Shown here: in pieces, positions 1 through 7,256 of the stretch
Layout: each line of letters starts with the position of its first letter
Position numbering within the stretch: the first letter of the stretch is position 1
Source: Segatella copri
GTDB taxonomy: Bacteria; Bacteroidota; Bacteroidia; Bacteroidales; Bacteroidaceae
Direction: 5' to 3'
Length of the DNA: 64,000 bases
Assembly (NCBI RefSeq): GCF_026015295.1
Contig: NZ_JAPDUW010000001.1
Coordinates: forward strand, 1,922,001-1,986,000
Translations under genes and position numbers: made by a program
Notes under the pieces: generated by a model
Seen by the model: only the letters and a program-made list of their open reading frames with translations
The model's database searches: none
What the model was told of the DNA's origin: nothing

Positions 1-595
1 CGAGGAAGATGACACGCACGGTGGTTCCCTTGTGGTCGAACACCTTGGTGTAATATTTGGCTGGCATCATCCAGCGGCGGCTCACCTTGCCGTAGTCCAT
101 AAAAGCCTGGGTATTACCACGATACTCATGGTTGCCGCAAACCGGGAACCAGTCGAGCATCAGGTCGGGATGAGAATAAACATATTCGTAATTGGTAAGC
201 CACAGAGGGTCCTGGGTAGAAGCCACGCCATTGAAATGGTGGATGTCGCCCACGGCAAGTACGCATTCAGGATCTACCGTACCCGCCATCTCGCCCATCA
301 GTTCGGCGATAGGCTTCTGGTCGTAGTAGCCGTTGCGGCCCATGTCATTGGTCATGTAGAGGGTGATTTCGCCCTTCAGTTTCTGCCATTCGGCAGCATT
401 CGCCTTCCAGTTTGGATTCTGCGGAATGGCGGTTGCTGCACTCTGAGAACAGGTTGTTAATGCTGCGTTTTGCGCCTGTGCAGTCAAGCCTCCGCCCAAC
501 AATAAAGCCGAAGCCAAAACTACAGTAGCTACTCTACCTTTCATCATAGCAAAGCCATTCATGCTGCTATGCTTACCCGATACTTTCTTTTCCAT
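1..595 (-). CDS. Secreted metallophosphatase, TRAP/purple acid phosphatase-like (3' part outside window)
   Basis: Reading leftward from the ATG at 595 there is an open frame that runs off the window edge, so about 198 N-terminal residues are visible. Residues 1-42 hold a positively charged start, a hydrophobic stretch rich in Ala, Leu and Gly, and an AQAQ cleavage-like site, so export is likely. The mature part shows GDIHHFNGV and later GNHEY, which match the metal-binding GDxx and GNH[D/E] blocks of calcineurin-type phosphoesterases. The following RRWMMPAKYY resembles the type 5 acid phosphatase (TRAP) family. The likely role is hydrolysis of phosphomonoesters in the periplasm or at the surface. 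An alternative internal ATG at 562 would shorten the signal peptide. The C-terminal metal ligands cannot be checked because the gene is cut. Confidence 0.8.
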   Translation of the reverse strand, partial: MEKKVSGKHSSMNGFAMMKGRVATVVLASALLLGGGLTAQAQNAALTTCSQSAATAIPQNPNWKANAAEWQKLKGEITLYMTNDMGRNGYYDQKPIAELMGEMAGTVDPECVLAVGDIHHFNGVASTQDPLWLTNYEYVYSHPDLMLDWFPVCGNHEYRGNTQAFMDYGKVSRRWMMPAKYYTKVFDHKGTTVRVIFL

Positions 596-669
596 TTTTT
601 CTTTATCTGACTATAATACTTTTATTAAAGATTTCCCCTTTCGGGGTAATACCTGTTAAATTTCGGGTG

Positions 670-677
670 CAAAGGTA
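670..677 (-). promoter_or_regulatory. -7 box of the phosphatase gene
   Basis: On the minus strand this reads TACCTTTG, a match to the Bacteroidetes TAnnTTTG element, about 75 bp before the ATG at 595. No TTG sits at the ideal 19-20 bp distance; the nearest is about 25 bp upstream. Confidence 0.5.
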
Positions 678-801
678 AGGATATTATGTGTCAATGAGGT
701 TACAAGGATTTTAATTAGCAGATAAAAGATACTACAATTTTGTTACAGGAGTTTTCCCGATTCTTTTAGGGAAAATCATACGCTGGTTTATGGTTTTCCC
801 C

Positions 802-832
802 TTGTTGTTTTCAGCTATTCTCTCTATCTTTG
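802..832 (+). promoter_or_regulatory. Promoter of the His/Asp-rich secreted protein gene
   Basis: TTG triplets at 802 and 805 precede TATCTTTG (825-832) by 17-20 bp, a good -33/-7 pair. Transcription would start near 839, giving a leader of about 78 nt before the ATG at 917. The 596-916 gap holds only this promoter and the divergent one at 670. Confidence 0.65.
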
Positions 833-916
833 CACCATCAAAAAGTTGATAGCGGCACCAAGTAGCCTCTTCAATTAAAATAAATGCAGTAATAACCCTT
901 TAAAGAGAAGATCGTT

Positions 917-1474
917 ATGAAAAGAATGATTATGACATTGGTAGCAGTATGGATGATGATTACATCTATGAATGCTCAGAGACTGACAAATATTCAGGCA
1001 GAAGCCCGTTTTATCACAGATAAGATGGTGGTGGAACTGGGATTGAGCAGCGTTCAGCGCAACAGCATCCTGAACATCAATCTCAATTATCTCAATGGCA
1101 TCCGCAGCTATCGCGACATTGATGCCTACGGCTGGCATTACCGCAACAAGCAGCTCAAGCGCATGATGACCGCCAGACAATGGAAGAGATTCAAGGACTC
1201 TTATTATTTCTATCGCCCTATCGGCTGGCAGAATCATGTGTATGTTCACCATATTTACACCAAGTATCCAAAGCATAACTGGGGACACGACAAGCGCCGC
1301 CCTCGCCCTGAGTGCAGCTACGGAAGACCAGGATGGCCAGGCGGAACCCATGTAACCTATGAACCAGGAAAGCCAGACAAGCATCACAAACATCACAAAC
1401 ACGACAAGAAGTGGAAGCACGACAAGAAGAAGTGGAAGCACGATAGAGATTGGGATGACGATGATGATGATTGA
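917..1474 (+). CDS. Secreted protein with His/Lys/Asp-rich low-complexity tail, unknown function
   Basis: The 185-residue product begins with a signal peptide (about residues 1-20, ending near MNAQ). Residues 21-110 form a helical-looking basic domain with 'LTNIQAEARFITDKMVVELG', loosely like Bacteroidales proteins that start with an LT..Q helix; I do not recognise a named family. The last 40 residues are low complexity: repeats of KHHKHHKHDKK and KWKHDKK followed by an acidic run of six Asp. Clustered His and Asp could bind divalent metals, but that is only inference. It has its own promoter and is convergent with the DXS-like gene. The repetitive codons at the 3' end merge into 12-bp direct repeats that continue past the stop codon, suggesting replication slippage shaped this end. 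Confidence 0.75.
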   Translation: MKRMIMTLVAVWMMITSMNAQRLTNIQAEARFITDKMVVELGLSSVQRNSILNINLNYLNGIRSYRDIDAYGWHYRNKQLKRMMTARQWKRFKDSYYFYRPIGWQNHVYVHHIYTKYPKHNWGHDKRRPRPECSYGRPGWPGGTHVTYEPGKPDKHHKHHKHDKKWKHDKKKWKHDRDWDDDDDD

Positions 1475-1534
1475 GATAATGATTGAGATAATGACTAAGA
1501 TTAAGACTGGGATTAAGACTGAGATTAAGACAAA
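1469..1534 (+). repeat. 12-bp direct repeats spanning a stop codon
   Basis: GATTGAGATAAT occurs twice (1469-1480, 1481-1492), then after GACTAA come three copies of a GATTAAGACTGG-type unit (1499-1534). The stop TGA at 1472-1474 lies inside the first copy. Confidence 0.8.
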
Positions 1535-1553
1535 CATTCGATGATAAAACAGA

Positions 1554-1593
1554 AGAAATCCAAGCTAGAGATGATTCTCCGGCTTGGATTTCT
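1554..1593. terminator. Hairpin between convergent genes
   Basis: Perfect 12-bp arms, AGAAATCCAAGC (1554-1565) and GCTTGGATTTCT (1582-1593), enclose a 16-nt loop. The position between the end of the secreted-protein gene and the end of the DXS-like gene suggests a two-way terminator, although the T-tracts are weak. Confidence 0.6.
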
Positions 1594-1637
1594 CGGTAAA
1601 TAAAAACTAACTATGCTGACTAACTAATCATTAATAA

Positions 1638-3428
1638 CTAATCACTAATCATTAACAAAACGTCTTCCACAATCTGCTCATCGAGCAGGCGATTATCCGA
1701 AAGCAACTCCTTCACATCGTATCTGTCGTAGAGTCCCTTTCTGATGCCGCCCACCATCACCTTCATATCCGAAGTGCCATAGTAAGAGGCGATACGCTCG
1801 CCGAAGCCGCCATCCTTCGAACCATCCTCCAGGGTTACCACCAACTGATGGTTTGCCTTCAGGTTATCCAGCGTCTCGGCATCCACCTCATTCAGATAAC
1901 GGGGATTGATGAGCGTAGCATCGATGCCCTTATCAGCCAACAGGCGGACTACATTCTCGCCCTTCTGATAGAACGAACCGGCGGCGATGACTGCCACCTT
2001 CTCGCCCTGGTGCATCACCTTGTACTTTGCCTCGTAACCATACTCAGCATCAACGGTTTCAGACGCATGAACCACGCCATTGCTAGGCACGCGGATGGCG
2101 ATAGGTTTCTTATCCTGCAGAATGCTCCAGCGGAGCATGGCGAAATACTCCTCGCAGGTGGTTGGAGCCAGATAGATGAGACCCGGAATGCTGTAGAGCA
2201 TCGGAATATCGAAAAGGCAGATGTGGGTGATGTCGTTCATCGAGTTCACTCCGCCTCCTACCACGTTGATTACGGCTGGATTGGAATTGATGCAGAGGTC
2301 TTGCGCTATCTGGTCGTAGGTGCGTTGGATGAAGGTACTGTAAACGGTCCATACCGGATGCAATCCACCCTTCGCCATTCCCGAAATCATGGCCACCGCC
2401 TGCTCTTCGGCGATTCCCATATCGATGTGCTGATTACCAGCCAACTTTCGCTTATCGGCAGTAAAGCCGCCTGCGGTAGGAGTACCGGCGGTTACGGCGA
2501 TGAGGGTCTTATCCTGTTTCATCTCGCTGAGCATCCAGTCAGAGAATAAAGTGCCGTAATCCTCTGTTGGAGCAACCTCCGGGAGGGTTCCATCGGCATT
2601 CCTTCTTGGTCGCGAACCGTCTTCCAGATTGAAAGGCATTCCCCAATGCCAAGCCTCCTTATTGGCTACGGCTGGCGCAAATCCATGACCTTTCTCTGTA
2701 TGAATGTGAACCACGGTAGGCTTATCCGTATCCTTCACGCTCTCGAAAATCTGGATGAGTTTTTCGATGTCGTTACCCTCTTCCAGATACTTGTATTCAA
2801 AGCCCCATGCCTTGAACCAGTTGTGCTCGCAGGTGCCTTTACTCTGGCGCAAGGCACGCAGGTTCTTGTAGATTCCGCCATGATTTTCGGCGATAGACAT
2901 TTCGTTGTCGTTCACCACGATGATGATGCCCGTTCCGAGTTCCGAAGCCTCATCCAGTCCCTCGAAAGCCTCGCCGCCCGAAAGGGATCCGTCGCCGATA
3001 ATGGCGATGATGTTCTCATCGGTACCCTTGATGTCGCGCGCCTTCTGCAAACCGGTGGCAAGACTCACGGAAGTGGAAGTATGCCCCACCTCGAAATTGT
3101 CATACTCCGGACATTCGGCTGGAGAAGAATAGCCCGAAATGGCATTCATGTCATCCATATCGCCGAGGAATCCCGCAGCTCGTCCGGTGAGCACCTTATG
3201 CGGATAACATTGGTGGCTTACGTCAAACACGAGCTTATCCTTTGGTGCATCAAAAACGTAGTGAAGCGCCACGGTAGCCTCCACGAATCCGAGGTTTGGT
3301 CCCACATGACCGCCATGCTTGCTCACACGGTTCAGCACAGCCTGTCTGGTTTCATCAGCCACCACCTGCAGCTCCTTCAAATCCAGCTTTTTCAAGTCGG
3401 CTGGCGACTTTATTTTGTCAATATACAT
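1638..3428 (-). CDS. 1-deoxy-D-xylulose-5-phosphate synthase-like transketolase
   Basis: The 596-residue thiamine-diphosphate enzyme matches the DXS fold. Near the N-terminus it has SKHGGHVGPNLG and VFDVSHQCYPHKVLTGR, then the TPP/Mg motif GDGSLSGGEAFEGLDEA with a VVNDNEMSI block. The middle has the catalytic Glu region EEQAVAMISGMA and YSTFIQRTYDQIAQD. It is shorter than typical DXS (about 620-640 aa). The substrate-binding segment that normally reads DRAGxVGxDGPTHxG is VVGGGVNSMNDITH here. Canonical DXS condenses pyruvate and glyceraldehyde 3-phosphate for isoprenoid, thiamine and pyridoxal synthesis; with this segment altered, the protein may be a paralogue with another substrate. It is a single gene downstream of the HxlR gene on the same strand but with its own promoter. 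The ATG at 3428 is followed directly by the conserved N-terminus. Confidence 0.8.
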   Translation of the reverse strand: MYIDKIKSPADLKKLDLKELQVVADETRQAVLNRVSKHGGHVGPNLGFVEATVALHYVFDAPKDKLVFDVSHQCYPHKVLTGRAAGFLGDMDDMNAISGYSSPAECPEYDNFEVGHTSTSVSLATGLQKARDIKGTDENIIAIIGDGSLSGGEAFEGLDEASELGTGIIIVVNDNEMSIAENHGGIYKNLRALRQSKGTCEHNWFKAWGFEYKYLEEGNDIEKLIQIFESVKDTDKPTVVHIHTEKGHGFAPAVANKEAWHWGMPFNLEDGSRPRRNADGTLPEVAPTEDYGTLFSDWMLSEMKQDKTLIAVTAGTPTAGGFTADKRKLAGNQHIDMGIAEEQAVAMISGMAKGGLHPVWTVYSTFIQRTYDQIAQDLCINSNPAVINVVGGGVNSMNDITHICLFDIPMLYSIPGLIYLAPTTCEEYFAMLRWSILQDKKPIAIRVPSNGVVHASETVDAEYGYEAKYKVMHQGEKVAVIAAGSFYQKGENVVRLLADKGIDATLINPRYLNEVDAETLDNLKANHQLVVTLEDGSKDGGFGERIASYYGTSDMKVMVGGIRKGLYDRYDVKELLSDNRLLDEQIVEDVLLMISD

Positions 3429-3489
3429 ATTTTTTATACTTATAGTTATAATTCTATTATGATTAGATGATGATCATGATTTCCGAGTG

Positions 3490-3497
3490 CAAAGATA
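3490..3497 (-). promoter_or_regulatory. -7 box of the DXS-like gene
   Basis: Reads TATCTTTG on the minus strand, about 62 bp before the start codon. A TTTG lies at 3525-3528, somewhat farther (27 bp) than the usual 19-20. Confidence 0.55.
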
Positions 3498-3572
3498 CGA
3501 AGATTCCCGAAAACACGCATTACCCAAACTACAGAAAAAATGAATGATTTTTCGGAAATCTCATCTTGGAAT

Positions 3573-3941
3573 TCAGCCTACAGCCTTATCCCTATCCTTC
3601 AGAATCACAGCCATGTTATCCAGCGCCCATTCTATCAGATGATCCATAATAGGAATAAGGGTTTCAGCACGGGGTGTGAGAGAATACTCCACTCTTGGCG
3701 GCACTTCGGCATAAGCCTTGCGGGTAACGTAGCCATCAGCCTCCAACGATTTTAACGTGCTGGTAAGCATTTTCTGCGAAATATCCGGAATCAGCTTACG
3801 CAGGGCATTAAACCGGAGGGGACCATCCTGATGATTTTTCAGGGTGTAGATTACCAGTAGCGACCACTTGTCGCAAACGCGCGCCAGAACGTTACGGATG
3901 GGACAGTCCTGCACTACCATTTCTTTTATCATTCTTGCCAT
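3573..3941 (-). CDS. HxlR-family transcriptional regulator
   Basis: A 122-residue winged-helix protein. It carries the family features: CPIRNVLARVCDKWSLLVIYTL near the start (conserved Cys followed by the KWS..I..L helix), then the recognition region RFNALRKLIPDISQKMLTSTLKSLEADGYVTR and the wing VPPRVEYSLTPRAETL. HxlR proteins often sense oxidants or aldehydes and repress a neighbouring gene. Here the divergent neighbour is the cupin gene at 4274, so that gene and hxlR itself are the likely targets. The leader contains six 10-bp-phased repeats, a candidate binding array. Confidence 0.9.
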   Translation of the reverse strand: MARMIKEMVVQDCPIRNVLARVCDKWSLLVIYTLKNHQDGPLRFNALRKLIPDISQKMLTSTLKSLEADGYVTRKAYAEVPPRVEYSLTPRAETLIPIMDHLIEWALDNMAVILKDRDKAVG

Positions 3942-3960
3942 AATCTATCTTTTTTATATT

Positions 3961-4020
3961 CTACAATAATCTATAATATTCTGCAAAACTCTACAATATT
4001 CTGCAATAGGCTACAAAAGT
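3961..4020 (-). repeat. Six tandem decamers in the hxlR leader
   Basis: On the plus strand six consecutive 10-mers each begin with CT: CTACAATAAT, CTATAATATT, CTGCAAAACT, CTACAATATT, CTGCAATAGG, CTACAAAAGT. The period is exactly one helical turn. They sit between the predicted transcription start of the HxlR gene and its ATG; the last copy overlaps the -7 box. The rest of the 3942-4273 gap holds the two divergent promoters. Confidence 0.8.
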
Positions 4021-4045
4021 AACTAATATCCGGAAAGATACCAAA
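4014..4045 (-). promoter_or_regulatory. Promoter of the HxlR gene
   Basis: On the minus strand TTTG (4042-4045), a 20-bp spacer and TACTTTTG (4014-4021). Predicted start near 4007, giving a leader of about 66 nt that consists mostly of the decamer repeats. Confidence 0.65.
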
Positions 4046-4141
4046 CATACCAAGTTAATCTAAGTTAACGCTTCATTTTTCTTACTCCCATTCCCTCGCA
4101 ATAGTTACCTCCCAGTAACCATCTTACCCCCAAGTGCCCTC

Positions 4142-4172
4142 TTGCAGGAACCAGTTTTTCGCAGTATCTTTG
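4142..4172 (+). promoter_or_regulatory. Promoter of the cupin gene
   Basis: TTG at 4142-4144, a 20-bp spacer and TATCTTTG at 4165-4172. The predicted leader is about 95 nt. Confidence 0.65.
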
Positions 4173-4273
4173 CAGCGCAATTCAGAAATGAAAGCTGAAA
4201 GCAGAAGTATTCACAAATTCACAATAAGAAATAAAAAAAAGAGAAATATAAACATTTAAAAATAACAGACAAG

Positions 4274-4723
4274 ATGAAAGAAACAAAGATTATTGCTAAG
4301 GCTGCAAACTTTACAGCCACAGATTTTGGTAAGATGAGTGAAATCAAGGATTACACCTTAGAGCTGGGTCCTGAGATTAAGATTCCAGGAAAGGTATTCG
4401 GAGGTCAGAGCGTGAACGCTACTGGTGGCGAGTTCTCATTCCAGAGCTTTGCTCCTGGCACAGAGACAGGCTTCCTCCATACTCACAAGAACCACGAGGA
4501 ATTGTATTTCTTCCTGAGTGGCAAGGGCGAGTTCCAGGTGGATGGCGAGGTATTCCCAGTTCAGGAAGGAAGCGTGGTGAGAGTAGCACCAGACGGCAAG
4601 CGCTCTGTTCGCAACAATGGTACCGAGCCGCTGCTGATGCTCTGCGTGCAGTATAAGGCCGAAACCTTTACAGCCGAAGATGCAACCGACGGCGTGATTC
4701 TCAACGATAAGGTGGAGTGGTAG
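4274..4723 (+). CDS. Small cupin-domain protein
   Basis: A 149-residue single-domain cupin. Motif 1 is visible as HTHKNHEELYFFLSGKGEF, providing two or three His and a Glu for one metal ion; motif 2 is the weaker VFPVQEGSVVRVAPDGKRSVRNNG. There is no signal peptide, so it is cytosolic. Such stand-alone cupins may be metal-dependent dioxygenases, isomerases or quercetinase-like enzymes, and the substrate cannot be read from the sequence. The divergent HxlR gene suggests it is induced by a small reactive molecule such as an aldehyde or quinone (inference). The gene ends 3 bp from the convergent MmcQ/YjbR gene. Confidence 0.85.
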   Translation: MKETKIIAKAANFTATDFGKMSEIKDYTLELGPEIKIPGKVFGGQSVNATGGEFSFQSFAPGTETGFLHTHKNHEELYFFLSGKGEFQVDGEVFPVQEGSVVRVAPDGKRSVRNNGTEPLLMLCVQYKAETFTAEDATDGVILNDKVEW

Positions 4724-4738
4724 AAACTACTCTACCAC
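4717..4738. terminator. Short stem overlapping two convergent stop codons
   Basis: GTGGTAG (4717-4723) and CTACCAC (4732-4738) can pair across an 8-nt loop. The stem covers the stop codons of both convergent genes. It is only 7 bp, so its role in termination is uncertain. Confidence 0.35.
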
Positions 4739-5095
4739 CTCCATGATTTCAGGATGCTCAAGCTTTTCCTGTTTCTTGAGCTTCTTCACCACTTCGGAAT
4801 AGCTGTGGCGAATCAGGGCCTGGATGAAATCATCTTCCAGCGTGCCATAAAGGTTTACCTGATTCCAGTATTTCTTATTCCAATGCCATGCGCCTTCTAT
4901 TTCGGGATGCACTTCCCGGAGTTCGAGGGCGTAATCGGCATTACATTTCATCGTAACCCACTCGGGGCGCTCCAGATCAACACAGGCAAAGATCTTGCCC
5001 AAAATGCGAAACACCAAGGTCCGCTCATCAAAAGGAAAAGCCTCGGTTACGAGGGGAAGCGAGAGGCAATACTCTCTAACAGATTCTATATTCAT
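4727..5095 (-). CDS. MmcQ/YjbR (DUF419) family protein
   Basis: A 122-residue protein with the family layout: an N-terminal 'MNIESVREYCLSLPLVTEAFPFDERTLVF' type start, then FRILGKIFACVDLERPEWVTMKC and the conserved HWNKKYWNQVNL stretch, ending with a basic helix. The fold is CyaY-like and small family members bind DNA or act as double-wing proteins; the cellular role is not established. It is a single gene with a good promoter at 5144-5173 and nothing in its surroundings defines a pathway. Confidence 0.85.
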   Translation of the reverse strand: MNIESVREYCLSLPLVTEAFPFDERTLVFRILGKIFACVDLERPEWVTMKCNADYALELREVHPEIEGAWHWNKKYWNQVNLYGTLEDDFIQALIRHSYSEVVKKLKKQEKLEHPEIMEVVE

Positions 5096-5143
5096 TATTT
5101 CTTCTGATTATTTCTGATTAAAATGTTTCTATGTTTTAGGGGA

Positions 5144-5173
5144 CAAAGATAATGAATTCTGAAGAAACGGCAA
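5144..5173 (-). promoter_or_regulatory. Promoter of the MmcQ/YjbR gene
   Basis: Minus strand TTG (5171-5173), 19-bp spacer, TATCTTTG (5144-5151). The leader is about 42 nt. Confidence 0.65.
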
Positions 5174-5265
5174 GACTTATTCCATAATAAAAAAAGAAAA
5201 ACTTTAAAATAACTCCCTTATGGGATATCTAAAAACAACCTTTTTGTAACTTTTTCAAGAAAATA

Positions 5266-5297
5266 TTTGGTAGTTACATAATTTTATTGTAGATTTG
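5266..5297 (+). promoter_or_regulatory. Promoter of the DUF4492-cydAB operon
   Basis: TTTG (5266-5269), 20-bp spacer, TAGATTTG (5290-5297), a near-ideal Bacteroidetes promoter. The predicted start near 5304 lies 22 nt before the first start codon. Confidence 0.75.
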
Positions 5298-5325
5298 CAG
5301 CAGATTTTTTTAAGAAGGAGTGCTT

Positions 5326-5586
5326 ATGCAGAAGAAAAAGGATAAAAATCTGATGAAAACGGATGTAAAACCGATGAAACAAGGACTGCTGTCCCGGATT
5401 TTCCATCTCTATTACGATGGTTTCAGGAAGATGACCCTGGGCAAGACGCTCTGGACCATCATCCTCATCAAACTTGCCATCATCTTCCTGGTGCTCAAGC
5501 TCTTTTTCTTTCCAGATTTTATCAATACGAATGCCAAGAACGGAGACAAGGCAGGCTTCGTTTCCAAGGAAATTCTGAACAGATAA
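5326..5586 (+). CDS. DUF4492 small membrane protein, first gene of the cyd operon
   Basis: An 86-residue protein beginning MQKKKDKNLMKTDVKP. I chose the ATG at 5326 over the in-frame GTG at 5320 because AAGGAG (5315-5320) sits 5 nt in front of it. The N-terminal half is basic; residues about 42-60 form one hydrophobic helix (TIILIKLAIIFLVLKLFFF), so it is a single-pass inner-membrane protein. DUF4492 proteins are commonly found directly upstream of cydA in Bacteroidetes, as here (78 bp gap), which suggests a role in assembly or stability of cytochrome bd, similar in idea to CydX of Proteobacteria. That role is inference from position. Confidence 0.8.
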   Translation: MQKKKDKNLMKTDVKPMKQGLLSRIFHLYYDGFRKMTLGKTLWTIILIKLAIIFLVLKLFFFPDFINTNAKNGDKAGFVSKEILNR

Positions 5587-5664
5587 GACTCTGAATCCCC
5601 GCAACCTTCACATCGAAAGAAATACAAAAACATTATATAATAACAATTTTAAAACCATTCAACT

Positions 5665-7203
5665 ATGATGACAAATCTATTGTTAGACATTACATCAGCC
5701 ACCATCGATTGGTCGAGGGCGCAATTCGCACTCACGGCCATCTACCATTGGCTGTTCGTGCCGCTCACCCTAGGACTGGCAGTAATCATGGGCATCGCCG
5801 AAACATGCTACTACCGCACCAACAAGCCGTTTTGGAAGCACGTAACCCGTTTCTGGCAAAAACTCTTTGGCGTCAACTTCGCCATGGGCGTTGCCACAGG
5901 CATCATCCTGGAATTTGAATTCGGCACCAACTGGAGCAACTACTCCTGGTTCGTGGGCGACGTATTCGGTGCTCCCCTAGCCATCGAAGGCATCCTGGCA
6001 TTCTTCATGGAGAGCACCTTCGTAGCCGTAATGTTCTTCGGCTGGGATAAGGTGAGCCGGGGCTTCCACCTTGCCTCCACCTGGCTCACGGGACTTGGCG
6101 CCACCATTTCTGCCTGGTGGATTCTCGTAGCCAACGCCTGGATGCAATATCCTGTAGGGCAGGAATTCAATCCCGACACCATGCGCTTCGAGATGACTTC
6201 GTTTATGGATGTGGCACTCTCGCCATTCGCCATCAACAAGTTCACCCATACCGTTACTTCCTCCTGGATCATCGGCGCCACCTTCGTGGTAGCCGTAAGC
6301 TGCTGGTATCTCCTGAAGAAGAGAGAAACCCAACTGGCGAAGGCGAGCATCAAGATGGGTGCCGGAGTAGGACTCATCGCCACCCTGCTGGCTGCGATGA
6401 CCGGCGACAGCTCTGCCTATCAGGTGGCACAGGTGCAGCCGATGAAACTGGCTGCGATGGAAGCATTATATAATGGCGGAAAGGGCGAGAGCCTCACGGC
6501 GATAGCAGCCGTTCACCCCTTCCAGCAGCCCGATTACGAAAACGAACAGGAGCCAGCCATGCGCATCGCCATCCCTAACATGCTCTCGTTCTTAGCCACC
6601 CGCACAGCCGATGGCTACGTGCCTGGCGTAAACAATATTCTCAATGGTTATACTAAGGAGGATGGCACCCGTGAACCATCCGTGCAGGAAAAGATAGCCC
6701 GGGGCAAGAAGGCGATAGTTGCCCTGAAAACCTATCGCGAAACCAAGGCGAAAGACCAGCTGCCAATCTTGAAGGAGAATATGAAATACTTCGGATATGG
6801 TTACATCAAGGACGCCAAGGAACTGGTGCCGAGCATCCCAATCTGCTTCTACGCCTTCCGCCTGATGGTGGGAGTAGGCTGCCTGCTCATCCTCTTCTTC
6901 GCCCTCAGCCTATTCCTGGTCTATAAGAAGGAAATCGCCCAATACCGATGGTTCCTCATTTCCGCCATCATCATGATTCCGCTGGCTTACATCGCCTCAG
7001 AATCGGGCTGGATAGTAGCAGAAATCGGTCGCCAGCCTTGGACCATCCAAGACCTGCTGCCAGTAAGCGCCGCCATCTCCGACATCGAGGCAGGCAGCGT
7101 GGCCACCACCTTCTTCATCTTCCTGGCACTCTTCACCACCATGCTCGCCGTGGAAATCAGCATTCTGATGAAACAGATTAAGAAAGGACCGGAATATGAA
7201 TAA
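5665..7203 (+). CDS. cydA: Cytochrome bd quinol oxidase subunit I
   Basis: A 512-residue multi-pass membrane protein. The heme ligands can be placed by motif: His28 in ALTAIYHWLF, His195 in NKFTHTVTSSW and Met401 in YAFRLMVGVG correspond to E. coli His19, His186 and Met393. The quinol-binding region QPMKLAAMEALY and the signature GRQPWTIQDLLP are present. The enzyme oxidises menaquinol and reduces oxygen to water at low oxygen tension, conserving energy and protecting an anaerobe from oxygen. The start could also be the second ATG at 5668. It is followed 53 bp later by cydB and preceded by DUF4492, so one transcript from 5304 is likely. Confidence 0.97.
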   Translation: MMTNLLLDITSATIDWSRAQFALTAIYHWLFVPLTLGLAVIMGIAETCYYRTNKPFWKHVTRFWQKLFGVNFAMGVATGIILEFEFGTNWSNYSWFVGDVFGAPLAIEGILAFFMESTFVAVMFFGWDKVSRGFHLASTWLTGLGATISAWWILVANAWMQYPVGQEFNPDTMRFEMTSFMDVALSPFAINKFTHTVTSSWIIGATFVVAVSCWYLLKKRETQLAKASIKMGAGVGLIATLLAAMTGDSSAYQVAQVQPMKLAAMEALYNGGKGESLTAIAAVHPFQQPDYENEQEPAMRIAIPNMLSFLATRTADGYVPGVNNILNGYTKEDGTREPSVQEKIARGKKAIVALKTYRETKAKDQLPILKENMKYFGYGYIKDAKELVPSIPICFYAFRLMVGVGCLLILFFALSLFLVYKKEIAQYRWFLISAIIMIPLAYIASESGWIVAEIGRQPWTIQDLLPVSAAISDIEAGSVATTFFIFLALFTTMLAVEISILMKQIKKGPEYE

Positions 7204-7256
7204 AAACTTAAGATGATAAACTTAAGATTATGAATTAACTTTATGACATTAGCATT

